Position numbers and translations under genes: made by a program
Source: Rostrohypoxylon terebratum
Taxonomy: Eukaryota > Ascomycota > Sordariomycetes > Xylariales > Hypoxylaceae
Assembly: GCA_022497145.1 (NCBI GenBank)
Contig: MU385908.1
Span: forward strand, 62,001 to 126,000
DNA: 64,000 bases
Direction of reading: 5' to 3'
Shown: positions 1 to 11,610 of the stretch, piece after piece
Position numbering within the stretch: the first letter of the stretch is position 1
Layout of the letters: the number at the start of each line of letters is the position of its first letter
The notes under the pieces: generated by a model
Told to the model about the DNA's origin: nothing
The model's input: only the letters and a program-made list of their open reading frames with translations
Database searches by the model: none

Positions 1-573
1 ATGCATACGGCAGCGAGACGTCCACCATTCCAACACTGAATAGCATTCCATATAAAATTGAGTAGAATTCGTTGCAGCAAAGGGATATAACTTGCTCGCA
101 TGCCCCAGGTGAAGCGATTCTGGATGGTGAAACCGATATGCCATCGCAAGCCACACCAGGCAATTATAGTCGAGAAAGCAGCTATCAAGAATCGACCAAC
201 TATGATGATTAACATAGCCTGAGGGACCGACAGCCCTTGCGCTATACCAAGGAATTAGGATGAAGCAACGACGAACTATTGGCTGAGAAAGCTTACTTAA
301 GAAACTACTTGGAGTCTGCCAGTTTACAATATTCAGGGACGACAGAGTCCAAAACCCGAAGAAATGGAACCATCCTAGGTAACTTGAGTGTGAATATAGG
401 TCAGATTTTGGGTGGTACGATGGTCCGAACTTACCCCATGTTCTTCGATTTGGTGGCAAAGGGACCAAGTCGCGATTACACCATTGATCCGTCTGCTCAT
501 GTAGAGTCTCGTCGCCGTGTAGACGGATCTTCTCCTTGACAGCTTCAAATCGAGATCTTAAGCCGACAGCCAT
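1..573 (-). CDS. NCS1-family nucleobase/hydantoin permease, N-terminal part (cut by left edge)
   Basis: Partial gene of three visible exons, 573-435, 374-297 and 241-1, giving about 152 residues before the left edge. The introns (60 and 55 nt) have GTAAGT and GTAAGC donors and TAG acceptors. The joined protein has the N-terminal hallmarks of fungal NCS1 symporters (the uracil, allantoin and cytosine permease family, related to the bacterial hydantoin transporter Mhp1): a cytosolic lead with NRDLVPLP and RRTWG, then NWQTPSSFL, QGLSVPQAML, a membrane segment, WHIGFTIQNRFTWGMR and the block PLLQRILLNFIW. These proteins sit in the plasma membrane and import nucleobases, allantoin or related heterocycles with a cation. 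The ATG at 573 opens the frame. The gene is divergent from the hydantoinase/DUF917 gene at 1672, which suggests the two work on the same substrate (inference). The substrate cannot be read from this fragment. Confidence 0.85.
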   Translation of the reverse strand, partial: MAVGLRSRFEAVKEKIRLHGDETLHEQTDQWCNRDLVPLPPNRRTWGKFGPSYHPKSDLYSHSSYLGWFHFFGFWTLSSLNIVNWQTPSSFLSKLSQPIVRRCFILIPWYSARAVGPSGYVNHHSWSILDSCFLDYNCLVWLAMAYRFHHPESLHLGHASKLYPFAATNSTQFYMECYSVLEWWTSRCRMH

Positions 574-1671
574 CGCTAAACCAAATCTTGGTCCGACATG
601 ATAGAAAACAAGTCAAGATAGCGACGCTCAAATGGCGCCTTAGGCCCTAGGGATATTATAGCCCTAAGATGTCGCAAGCTGCGCAACACCACACAACACG
701 CCACGGATAGAAGCAGCCACTCAGGGTACAAAACACCATGTCACCTTCCGAGTGGAATCTACTGGACATGGCCGGCAGGCTAGGTCTATCATGGCCAGAT
801 CTAGAGTTGAGAGGTAGGACAAGATCGGCATGGCTTGGACCAATCTGCCAATGTAGAGAACATAAGAGTCTTTAGTGAAATGGCAAGGGGTGTGACAAGG
901 AAAAGGAAATAATAAGCCAAAAAGCCATATGGATACCTGCACCCCCACACCAAATACCAACCCCCTTCTCACCCCCTGAGCCGGACACGACCGGGGTATA
1001 TGGGTACGTACCGGGGTATGGCGAACACTTATCTTATCTGATCCGATGATGAGGGGGATCTCCGTGCAACCAAGTGGATTTTGCTGGCTCGCCAAGTCTC
1101 CCGTGCTCCACCCTCCACCCTTTCACCTCTCTGAACTTTTGGAGTCCACTCCACCTCTAACTTGTTTACCATTTTACCTAACAGCTCTATAGCTATCTAG
1201 TTTGTTTGAAAGCACGGGTTAACTAAGACTCTTACTTGAATTTGATTGAAATTCAGTCAAATGACGACTACAAGTAAATCAAGATATCGGAAAAAAGAAT
1301 CCAAAATGAAGGGATTAGGTAAATATTCAATTTATACATGAACTCGCAGTATTCACACCCTACCAACTTCATGACCTAAGTCCTAAGATGTCACAATTCC
1401 AAGACACCCTGCTAGCCGCATTCGATGTTCCAAGTCCGCCTATCTTACCATTTGAGGGAAGAATTCCGGACGATAAATAGTAATCGCGGCCGAAGCCGGC
1501 TTCGGCATCAGTATACCGAGCTGAACAACGAGCCATCAGCTAGTTCCAAAGGTGCTATTTGTTTAATCCTACGAAACTCCGGCCTCGATTGACGCTAGGA
1601 GGTGTACCTAATATATGCGCAATATAGGCAGATCTCGTAGGATCCAAGATCTCTTCCGTCTAGAATAAAAA
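574..1671. promoter_or_regulatory. Shared divergent intergenic region of permease and hydantoinase genes
   Basis: About 1.1 kb separate the start of the permease (-) from the start of the hydantoinase fusion (+), so the stretch should hold both promoters. No coding frame with an ATG start and convincing composition is present. A G-run-bearing stretch near 1000-1050 carries the repeated word CCGGGGTAT. No specific transcription factor site can be named with confidence. Confidence 0.5.
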
Positions 1672-4600
1672 ATGGGATCTTCTACCATCGAATCCAAAAA
1701 GACCCTGCGCATCGGCGTCGATGTGGGAGGCACCAACACCGACGGTGTCGTCCTCGACCCGTCGCGCGCCCTAGACCCCGATAAGGGCATCATAGCTTGG
1801 CACAAGGCGCCGACGACTACGAACCCCAGTCTTGGAATTAACGATGCTATTACTACCATGTTCGAGACTGCTGGCATCAGCCCGGACCAAGTCGCCAGCG
1901 TCACCATAGGAACAACTCATTTCGTGAACGCGGTCATTGAAAGAGATGCCGCGCGATTATCCAAGGTCGCCGTTTTGCGGCTCTGCGGCCCCTTCTCCAA
2001 ACACGCACCCCCTTGCGTCGATTGGCCTGACGACATGCGCGAGCTCATTCTCGGCTATCACGCTCTTCTAAAAGGTGGTTTGGAGGTCGACGGGTATCTT
2101 ATCTCCGATATCGACGAGAAAGAGATTAAAGAGCAATGCGCCATCATTCGGAAGAAGGGGATCAAGAGTATAGTCGTGAACGGAGTCTTCAGCCCTATCG
2201 ACACCGTCGAGAAGCAAGAGGAGCGTGCCGCCGCCATTGTACGTGCTGAGATCCCTGGTGCCGACATTGTCTGCTCCAAAGAAGTCGCCAACCTAGGGTT
2301 TCTGGAGCGTGAGAATGCCGCTATATTGAATGCTTCGATCCTCGCATTTGCTCGTAAGACCATCCGTTCATTTCAAGAACCGATTAAGCGGCTAGGTCTT
2401 GATTGCCCCGTATTCATCACTCAGAATGATGGCACAATCCTTTCTGGTGATATGGCGGCAAAACTACCTATCCGAACTTTCTCATCCGGTCCGACAAATA
2501 GTATGCGCGGCGCTGCATTCCTCGTGCAGAGCGAGCTAGATGAGGCAATTATGGTAGTAGACATAGGCGGTACGACCACCGACGTCGGTCTTTTACTCGC
2601 GAATGGCTTCCCACGTCAACAGGCTGCGTATAGTGATCTCGCAGGTGTTCGGATGAACTTTTCATGCCCCGATGTTAAGAGCATTGGTTTGGGCGGTGGT
2701 TCCATCGTCAGAGACGGCGAAACACTAACTGTAGGTCCTGACAGTGTCGGCTACAAGATCACCGAAGAAGCCTTAGTCTTCGGCGGCAAAGTGCTTACTG
2801 CTACCGATTGTACGGTACTAGCAGACAGCACGGTCGAGATAGGCAACAAGGAGTGGGTGAAGGGCGCGTTGAACGAAGAAGGGATCACAAAATTCAGAGC
2901 TGTTGTCAAGCACAAGATCGAAAAGATCATTGACACCATGAAGACATCGCCTGAAGATATCCCCGTCCTCCTCGTGGGAGGTGGTGCCGTAATAGCCCCG
3001 GATGAATTAAAGGGCGCGAGCAAGGTTCTCAAACCAAAGTGGTCGGGAGTCGCAAATGCTATCGGAGCTGCCATGGCAAGAGTGAGTGCTGTCGTAGATA
3101 CAGTCAAATCTACCGAGTCGAAATCTATACAAGTTGTTTTGGAGGAGATCTGTCAAGACGCCATCGAGCGAGCTGTAGCGAATGGTGCATCGAGATCAAC
3201 TGCAAAGGTCGTGGAAATGGATACTCTACCTTTGCCAGTAAGTTTATCCCTTAAAACTCTTTCAATATTCATTACCTAACCTTAACTGTAGTACATAGCG
3301 AATAAATCGCGATTCACCGTACGAGCGGCGGGAGATCTCGATCACTCGCGCACCGATTTCTCAACCCTTCACTTTGACGAGACAACCGTAGAAACAAAAG
3401 TCCAAATGGATGAATACGAAAAGGCTGCAAGGAATACCGAGAAAAGGGCAAAGCCAGAGCCTAAGGAGGACATTGATATTGACAACTACAAACCTACGGT
3501 GAGGAACCGGGTATGGTACATCAACGAGACAGACCTCGCCTGGATTACAACCGGTTGCTACATCCTCGGAACAGGAGGTGGCGGCAGCCCTTACTCAACC
3601 ATGATCCGGCTACGAGGGATGTTACGAAGGGGCGACGTAGTCCGCGTCGTGAACCCAGACGACCTACCAGACGACGCGGCCGTAGCGACCGGCGGCCACG
3701 CGGGCTCTCCCACGGTCGGGATAGAAAAGTTAGCTGGCGACGAGATGACCGATGCTCAAGTAGAACTATACAAGATCTGCGACAGCACCCCTACATACAT
3801 CATATCCGTGGAGATCGGGGGCGGCAACGGCCTGCAAAGCATGATCATCGGCGCAAGCACCAACATGAATCTGCCGGCCGTGGACGGCGACTGGATGGGC
3901 AGAGCGTACCCCACCAAATGGCAGACGACGCCCGTCGTGTTCAACGAGCGCTCGCCGATCTGGTCACCGGTCGCGATGACAGACGGCAACGGCAACGTCG
4001 TCGTGGTGCCGAAATCCACCTCCGACCTGCAGACGGAGCGCATCCTCCGCGCGGCGTTGAGCCAGATGGGCTCCGGCGTCGGCTTCGCCGACCCCCCGGT
4101 GACGGGGGCAGAGTGCCGCCGCTGGGCCGTCGAGCACACGATCTCGCAGTCCTGGCGCATCGGGCGCGCGGTCGCGAAGGCGCGCCAGGCGAACCGCATC
4201 GACAACGTCGCGGAGACGATCCTCACCGAGTGCGGCGGCCCCGAGGCCGGAAAGGTGCTGTGGAAGGGCAAGATCGTGGGCGTCGAGCGCACGCTGCGCA
4301 TGGGGCATATCTACGGGGAGTGCATCATCGAGGGCGCGGACGTCGTCGACGACGAGACTCCCGCTGCCGCTGCTGCAAACAAGAGCGTGTTCCAGGGTCA
4401 GATCAAGATCCCGTTTAAGAACGAGAATATCGCCGCGATCAGGATCTCGCGCTCGCTTGTGGATGGCCAGGTAACAGAGACGGAAGACGAGGTATTGGGG
4501 CTCGTGCCGGATCTGATCACCGTCATCGACGCGCAGAACGGCGAGGCTATCGGCACGCCCGAGTATAGGTACGGGTTACTCGTCATCGTGCTCGGGATCA

Positions 4601-4743
4601 CGGCGAGCGAGCGGTGGACTTCGGAGAGGGGCGTGGAGATTGGCGGGCCCAAGGCTTTTGGTATGGAACACCTCACGTACAAGCCTCTCGGTAAGTTCGT
4701 CAAGCCTGTGAGCGTGATTGACGAGTTCGATGTTAGTGCGTGA
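1672..4743 (+). CDS. Hydantoinase/oxoprolinase fused to DUF917 (S-methyl-thiohydantoin desulfurase-like) domain
   Basis: Two exons, 1672-3237 and 3292-4743, with a 54-nt intron (GTAAGT donor, CTAAC branch, GTAG acceptor) encode 1005 residues. Residues 1-520 are the hydantoinase A/oxoprolinase half. It has the N-terminal phosphate-binding motif GVDVGGTNTDG near residue 16 and the second ATPase motif VVDIGGTTTDVG at about 295-306, typical of the actin-like fold that hydrolyses ATP to open a cyclic amide. After a charged linker, residues about 600-1005 match DUF917 (PF06032, S-methyl-thiohydantoin desulfurase), with GCYILGTGGGGSPY at 610-623. The hydantoinase B half of classical 5-oxoprolinases is absent. 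The likely role is cytosolic ATP-dependent hydrolysis of a hydantoin-like or oxoproline-like ring. The second half of exon 2 is much richer in G and C than exon 1. The start is the only sensible ATG before the conserved block. Confidence 0.9.
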
Positions 4744-5338
4744 GCGCGCTGTGGATTTCGGGGGTAAATATTCCAAGCAATTATCTAGATAATTGCGAGA
4801 AATATATCCATGTCTTCTAGAATTTTACTGTACTTATAAATGGCCAACATTCATCTTCTGTTCGATGAAATCATGTTCTTGACTGTTCTCAAAAAAAGAA
4901 CTCCATGACGCCGGTGGTAGCGTCGTAATTGTGTGCTAATGCAGTGCGGTGGTGGGTAATATAAGGTCGGTTAATGCCACTAACCAGTACATACGACCAT
5001 ATGAGCTAGAGAACTCGGGATCCCGTCCGCTCTCCCATAGATAAGCTGGCTACAGCCGCATTAGTAGTCGGGTCGGTGACGACCGGCGAATCCGTGGTGT
5101 TGTATGTTTTTTGCTTTTTTACACTTTTTTTTTTTTTTTTTTTTGCTTTTCTTAATCTACTTTTTATTACTCTCGAACGAGGCGCAGGAAATTTTTTTAA
5201 TCCTTTTTTTCTTTTGGGGGAGAGAGCGACTGATAAGAGCAGACATGTCTGGCGAAGGAGCACATACTGGTTGTGGACCTTGAAGGTACTGAGTAGGTAG
5301 TCAACATATCAAAATAGCAAATAATCAACACATTGTGA
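4744..5338. other. Intergenic, convergent 3' ends
   Basis: About 600 bp between two convergent genes. It contains a long T tract near 5125-5144 and more T-rich sequence to about 5212. Frames crossing it are low-complexity Phe or Lys runs and are not credible genes. It probably holds the two 3' UTRs. Confidence 0.6.
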
Positions 5339-6830
5339 TTAAACATCTGTCTCCTCTACCAACCCATCTTCATCGCAAACTCCCTCCACTTGAGGTAATC
5401 TCGGAAACGCCAGCCAAACCCCCAGCGTCGCCAGTATCAGCACGAAAACCACGACCTGGAAGACCTGAATCCCCAACGAATCCACCAACGCGCCCAGCCC
5501 AAACGGCATCATCGCGCCCCCAACCTGACCCACCAAAGCCACAAACGACACAGCCCCAACATGCATCTCCCTCGGCAGCAGCCTCGCCAGCACGTACACG
5601 CCCGACGGGAACAGTGGGCCTAAGCAAAACCCCAGAAGCGCGACCATGGCCGCCGCGAAGCCCGGGACGCGGATCCCCGCGAACAGGGCCTCGAAGACGA
5701 GGGCGGCGAGGAGGTAGAAGATCGTCGCGTTCCTGACACCTAGCCGATCATTCGCGAGCGCGCCGAGCGTGACGCGGCCGCCCGCCTGTCCGATCCAGAA
5801 GAGCGAGGACGTGAGGCTGGCCAGGTAAGGCGAGGAGTGGTTCCCGCGCGTCATGAAGACGACGATCCAGCCCGAGATGGCGTTCTCGGTGCCCACGCAG
5901 GCGAGGAAGAAGAGCGCGCAGATCCAGGTTGCCGGGTGTTTGAAGATGGCGGTTTTGGAGTTGGCGGAGGAGGAGGCTGGGATGAGGGGGTCCGGGGATT
6001 GGGTGTGGGCAGAATGGTAGGTTTCTGCGTCCTCGAAGCGGAAGGCGACGAGGAGGGTTATGGCTTCCAGGATGGAAACACCTAGCTGTTGTTTCAGTGT
6101 CAATAGGTAGAACATCACGCATTTCACGCATCTGTTCAAGTCAGTAGTAGATAAAAGGGGCTCTTACGAGGACATAATACCAACCATACCACGGCACCTT
6201 CCCAACCTCAAGCATAGTCCCCGCGAGAAACGGCCCCAAAGCCGCGCCGGCAGAGTACGACCCGTGCAAGAAGCCCTGCACCACATTCGCATCCTCCATC
6301 GCGCCAGCCCACGCGCAGAGCGGACCATCCAGGACCCCCGTGCCGAGCGACCCGACCGCCATCGCCGTAAGCAGCACCGGGAACGGAGGATGCAACGCCG
6401 CGACCGTAGCCAGCACGACGTGGAACAGCGGCCCCGCAGCCGCGATACCCCTCCTCCCAAACCTCGCGTGTATCATACCATTCAGGTACGAAGCAACGAC
6501 GTACCCCACGGGCCAGACGAGGAAGATAGCCGACACCGTTAGGTCGGTGAGGTGATAGTACGCCTCGAACTGCGGCACCATGACGCCCAGCGTCGAGACC
6601 AGCATGCCCAGCACGACGAAGCAGAACATGGCTGCGGCGATCTGCAGCAGCCTATTCGTAGATCGTCGGAGATCCGCCGCCGGCTTACTAGGATCGGATG
6701 TCCGACGCCGTGTCTCGATGCCATCATTATGATGGGGCCGCGATGGAGAGCAGCTTGTAGACCCCTCCTGCGTGGGACCATCGGGAAGAAGAGGATCCCT
6801 TTCCTGTGCCATGTCGTCTGAAGAGGACAT
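5339..6830 (-). CDS. MFS transporter (12-TM type)
   Basis: Two exons, 6830-6168 and 6085-5339, joined over an 82-nt intron (GTAAGA donor, CAG acceptor at 6086), encode 469 residues. The nearer acceptor at 6132 would shift the frame, whereas the chosen one restores the helix YYVLLGVSILEAITLLVAF. The N-terminus (about 75 residues) is polar and cytosolic. Membrane segments follow, with an MFS loop 2-3-like motif (NGMIHARFGRRGI) and a central loop rich in Ser and Pro. The C-terminal half contains WIGQAGGRVTLG and NDRLGVRN, the pseudo-symmetric loop 8-9 motif. It belongs to the broad fungal MFS group that includes yeast BSC6-like proteins (tentative). The substrate is unknown. It converges on the hydantoinase fusion, so a transport role in the same pathway is possible but unproven. 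Coding GC is high. Confidence 0.85.
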
Positions 6831-7368
6831 TGCGATGCTGGGTGTAACTATGTGACCGCACACTCAAAGAACGTCGAAATTGCGTAGATAAAATTGTTTG
6901 CCCATCAATACGCTTTGCGGAACCTACTTCAATGTGTCGGGAAGACGCATTGAGAGGGCGGATAATAGCGGTACTATGCACAAGTTCATTGGCTGGCTTG
7001 TAGTCCACGCTGCAGTCAACCGAGACAGAAGATGGTTTTACGAGTGTTAGTACACCTTTTGTCTCACCTTGGAAATGAACAAGACTCCAAATTGTCACGG
7101 ACTAAACACTCCGACATCGATGCTTAGTCATCACAATCACTCATAAGTTGAGCTCTGCTCTGTAATGTGTGATGTGACAGAATTAAAGTGGCTGCAGATA
7201 AACCGAGCAATTAAAATCTATCTACGGAGTAGCAAGCCCCCTAAAATGGTCCCACGTTCCAGCAAATTGTATCACGATCTGCCTACCTAGCAAATGAGGC
7301 GTTGTGCCGGCATAAAGTTAAGCATCCATAAAAAGCAAATACCTAGGATCTTCACATTTTGCACATCC
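6831..7368. other. Intergenic
   Basis: About 540 bp between the start of the MFS gene and the 3' end of the next minus-strand gene. No supported gene or repeat was seen. Confidence 0.5.
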
Positions 7369-10300
7369 TCAACCCAATGTCTCCTCTTCTCTAGCTGCAC
7401 GTACAGCGTTCTTAATTCGCGCTGCCTGTCGTTGCCATTCCACGTACGCCTGGCTGCGGTGTTTAGGTAAACACTTAGTTCGAAAATCTCGCGTTTTTTT
7501 AGACAAATCCCCATACACCTTCGCAAGCTCCAGACACTTCTGCTCTGCCGCAACCGATACTTGGTGCAATTCTCCCCTTTGACGTTTGGCTAGTCTCTCC
7601 GAGATGTTCATGCCGTTCCGTTTGTATTCTTCAATGACAGCGATGACGCTTTGCTCTCGGGTCCTCAAATGTTCAAGAAGGCTCTAATCGCTAGTTAGCA
7701 AGAACTGCCTATGACAACTTCCATTTGAAAGAAAATATTACCGTAGAGATGAGATGAAGAGTATCTACCACTCCTCCAGAAGCTGCGTCTACTGCATTCT
7801 GCCATTTCATTTCGTATTCAGGCTTTGCTGCCTGTTTGTCTTGCTTCTGCTCATGTCGTCTTAGGAGTCTCCCGCCGAAGAACACTTCTGAATTGTCAGC
7901 TTTAGAAGGTAATGACTTAGAGGCGTCCCGATCCTCTATCGCAGATCTTGATTGCATCCATAACGGTTGTTTTGCGGGTATGTGCTTGTCCCTTCCTTGA
8001 ATTCCTTCATCGGCCTGGCTGCGAATCATATGTTTGTAGCTTTGGACGGCTCTACGGGCGAAGTCTATGGATTTTGGGTCGGGTTGAGGTATTTGAGGGG
8101 CAATATTGTCTGTATCTTTTGTAGGACGTTTGACGCTTGAGCTGGGACTTAGTACTGCTCGGGACCTGGGTTGATAATTCTCTGAATGATTTAGAGTCAC
8201 AGGTCTCTTGAATTCAGGGGCCTGATAAGTCGAACGATTAGCCAAAGGATGGTCCTTAGCTTGAAGTAATCGCTTCTCAAAATCCGATGTCATCTGTAAA
8301 GGGAATGGTATATCATAGTTGAAGGGAACATGAGATCTCGAAGGTAGTCTCGGTTGTTCTCCGTGGCTGATCGGCTGTAGTGGGTTTGATCCGAGTGTTG
8401 CTACACCGGTAACGGCTGCTTCGGGAAGCATTAGAGGGCTTCCCAGGTCGGTAATATTCAAACGCGGTTCAACTCCTATAGGGGTCGCATAACTTCGACG
8501 GAAATTTTCAGTCTCTTTGGGATGGAATTCCTGCTTCTCTACTGAAACAGGGCCCTTCTTCGACTGATCGGCATCTTCAGCGATCTTCCAACCGTCATCC
8601 ATATAACCATGTCGCCGACTAAAGCTGGCCTGTGGATAAGAAGGGGGGGATGAATGGATATGCTCAACTGGCCTAGCATTTCCCTCGACCTTATTCTTCT
8701 TAACAGTCTCGGGTTTATAGGCAACATCCTGGACTGTTTGGTTACTCAAGCCAGTGGTCTGGTTATTTCTTAGTACGCCACTGGTGGTTTTGGATTGTAC
8801 AACACGGTTCTGACTGGTCTCTTTTCGATTGTCAGAAGTTTTATGTACTAGGATGGTCTGGGTCACTGCTTCTTTAGTTTGTTTATTAGCATTCTTAGAA
8901 GCAGCTGCTGTGGGTTCCAATCTTTCTTCCAGAACCACTTGCGCATCGTCTTCTAGACGATTGGGAGGACCACGCTCTATCGGAGCCATCGACGTCATAT
9001 TTTCACTTCTCTCGGGAGCTTGGTTTGTGGTCATGGCCTCTAGGACTTGCTCCTCTGGAATGCTTGGGAGAACCTGGCTGTGGTTAGTGGCCTCATCATC
9101 CTGTTCTTCGATATGAGCCGAGTCATCCATTGGGCTGCCCAGTACAAGATCATCTTCGTTAGAAGATACAGTGCTCTGATCCATTAATTGATTTATTTCT
9201 GTTGACATGGATTGCGCATGGTACTGAGCCTTATGGATTTTCTGCTCACGGGAATATCCATCATCTCCTGAATGAGTGCCTTTCTGTCGATGAGCCCGGG
9301 TGGTGCTCTTCTTGACGTTCCCTTGTTTAGATCCTGATTGCACAGGACTCCGCTTCTTCTTGGAATTTGGCCCAATAGCTTCACCAGACTCGTTTGGAGA
9401 GGTTCGTTTCTTGGACTGGATCTTTGGTAATGGATTGTGGTTTTGTTTCTCGGGCGAGCCTGGTAGATTCCAAATGCTATCATCATCATCCACTCCTTCG
9501 GGATGCTTAGGGGCAACATGGCCTTGGTTTTTCGGATTCTTCTTCCTCCTTGAGATGGGGCCAGGATTCAGCGCAGCTTGGGGTTTAGTGTTGGCAGCCT
9601 GTGTATTTCGTGTTGATACGCCATCCTCCAACTGAGTATAAAATGTTTTCTTCGGAACCCGTACTATCGGTAGTACTGGTTTCGCCCGTATCTTAGCATC
9701 AACAGGTTGTGAATCCGGAATGACTTCATCCTGCTGACTAGGTTTCTTGTCGGCCTTCTGAGGGAGCTTCGATGCTGTCTTGGTAACCGCATCTTTTTTC
9801 GGGAGTTGAGATGTTTGGGTAGCATGTTTAGGCCCTTTAGTCACCTTGGACACGTTTTGTATGTTGCCCTGAGTCGCTGGCTGCGGTTTACTGACAGGTT
9901 TCCTACGCGTGGATTTACTCGGTGCTTTTTTCTTATTGCGAGATTGAGATGTCCCTTCCACATAAGAGCTATCGGAATCATGCTCGCCACCGTCGGATTC
10001 TTTGTATTCGTCGTCGTCGTCTTGATCCGACCCCATAGCGTCAGCCTTTTTCTTAGAACGAGGAGTTTTGGATTTCGGCTTGGAAGATCCCATTGTTGTA
10101 TGATTATTGGTATCAGATTCTGTATCTGGAATGATAATGGGCGAGTGCACATCACGAGGGATAGGCTCTGTTTCCTGTAGCGCAGCCTGAGAGAAAAGAC
10201 TGTCGCCAACTTGAGCCTCTGATACAGCACGAAAACTTCGTGACTTCTCGCTTTGTGTTTCTGGTGAACACGAGCGTTCATCTGGGTTAGAACTACCGGA

Positions 10301-10405
10301 TGTGATAGGGTCGCTGGGTAGTTCTGAAGGAGGGTTGCTCTGTGTCATTTCCCAACTACCTGCGGATCTTGGTCGCCACTGACAGGACATATCTGCCAGC
10401 TTCAT
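7369..10405 (-). CDS. Large disordered protein with C-terminal coiled coil, function unknown
   Basis: Exon 1 (10405-7742) and exon 2 (7683-7369) flank a 58-nt intron (GTAATA donor, CTAAC branch, TAG acceptor) and give 992 residues. Nearly all of exon 1 is low-complexity and polar: Ser, Lys, Gln and acidic runs, basic clusters such as KPKSKTPRSKKK and NSKKKRSP that look like nuclear signals, and short hydrophobic-acidic patches (PIIIPDTESD, DEVIPDSQP) resembling SUMO-interacting motifs. The last 130 residues are ordered and helical, running from VDTLHLISTSLLEHL through the splice junction into a heptad-like coiled coil ending ARIKNAVRAAREEE. I do not recognise the family. Architecture and composition suggest a nuclear, chromatin-associated scaffold (inference). 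The start is uncertain: ATGs at 10405, 10390 and further in are possible, and a 5' intron upstream cannot be excluded because a GTAAGT lies near 10550 on this strand. Confidence 0.75.
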
Positions 10406-11610
10406 CACACACAGTTAACACATGTACACGAAAACATATTGGAGAGCTCCAATTATGTTATACAGGAGCTAATGATGGCAGGTACAGGGTCCATATAGTA
10501 GATGGGTGCAGTCATCAGATGTTTGAAATTCGACTAGAGGGAGGAAGACTTACACCTTCACTCGTAGGATTTAGATCTACTTGCCATTCATTTCAAGGAC
10601 GAATATGCCCGTTTTCGAATATATGGTGAAACGGATGGAAACCTGGTGTATTTTAATGTCACCCCATTGACTTAAGAAAACTTCGACTAGAAAGGCAGTA
10701 TTTCATTTACTAACCTAAGAGATGTAGCTCCCAGGGCCTACTAGGTATGAATAAGAATATAATTGATAAATGTGATATGATGGAGAATAGAGCCGATTAA
10801 GCAATTGAGTATCTCGAGAAAATGGACGAGTCGACAACAGGACATCAATGCTTGAGCGATACCTCTGCTCTCTGCTTGACAACATTGAAGTTGATGAATG
10901 AGAACTTGGAAATCTTGCCAAGGGCAAATTCCATTTTCAATAGAAGAGTTTGTGTAGCTCAAACGAAGAAAGCACAACCCATTGGGGGGAACGAATACCT
11001 TCGTACTTTCTCTCTTCAGGCTCATCCTTTACTCGTACCTTCTCTCGTAGCGAACTTAAACTCGTGCCTTCCCTCAGCTCTCTCCAAATGAGACCCATGA
11101 TGTAAGTAGGTACCTTCTTAAATCGAGACTCGTATCTCATACCCACACCCAATTGAAGAGATATCGACTTTGAAAGCCCAACGTTTAAATGAAAACGACA
11201 TGTGTTTCGTGAAATGATGGTCGATATGCCGTTCAGTCTCTCAGTAACTGTTTGAGTGGGGGGATGTCTTTTTGGAAGAATTGTTGAGTTCGAGGTCATC
11301 ATGGATGCCCTAAAGATTCTACCGAAAAGGTCATAACAGAACGAACGGCTTCTATACGTATCAAATCCCAGTAGCAGTTGAATGTCATCACAAGGTTATT
11401 CGTGAAAGCAAAAAAAGCCGGCAGTGTGCCGGTCGGTCTCTGAGGCCGCAGCAGACTTAATTCAAGTCATGCTAATAATATGACGAAGTCATTCGCCAAA
11501 ATTCAGTAGGTACAAGTCCATGAATCGTTTTGTCCCAGAGTCCGCCTGAATCAATGCAACCAGCCAACGCCATTTGTCCTCCATTATCGTCCAACCTCAA
11601 GTCTAGAGAT
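10406..11610. other. Intergenic
   Basis: About 1.2 kb between the start of the disordered-protein gene and the stop of the L11 gene. One ATG-started 121-codon minus-strand frame (10937-11302) has no family resemblance and biased composition, so it is not called. The region probably holds the promoter of the upstream gene and the L11 3' UTR. Confidence 0.5.

Noticed and set aside
3513..4418. 301-codon Arg/His-rich frame inside the DUF917 exon
   Set aside because: It is a frame shadow of the GC-rich true frame, with extreme Arg content.
10937..11302. ATG-started 121-codon minus-strand frame upstream of the disordered-protein gene
   Set aside because: No family resemblance, no supporting splice or conservation signal, and composition like the surrounding intergenic DNA.
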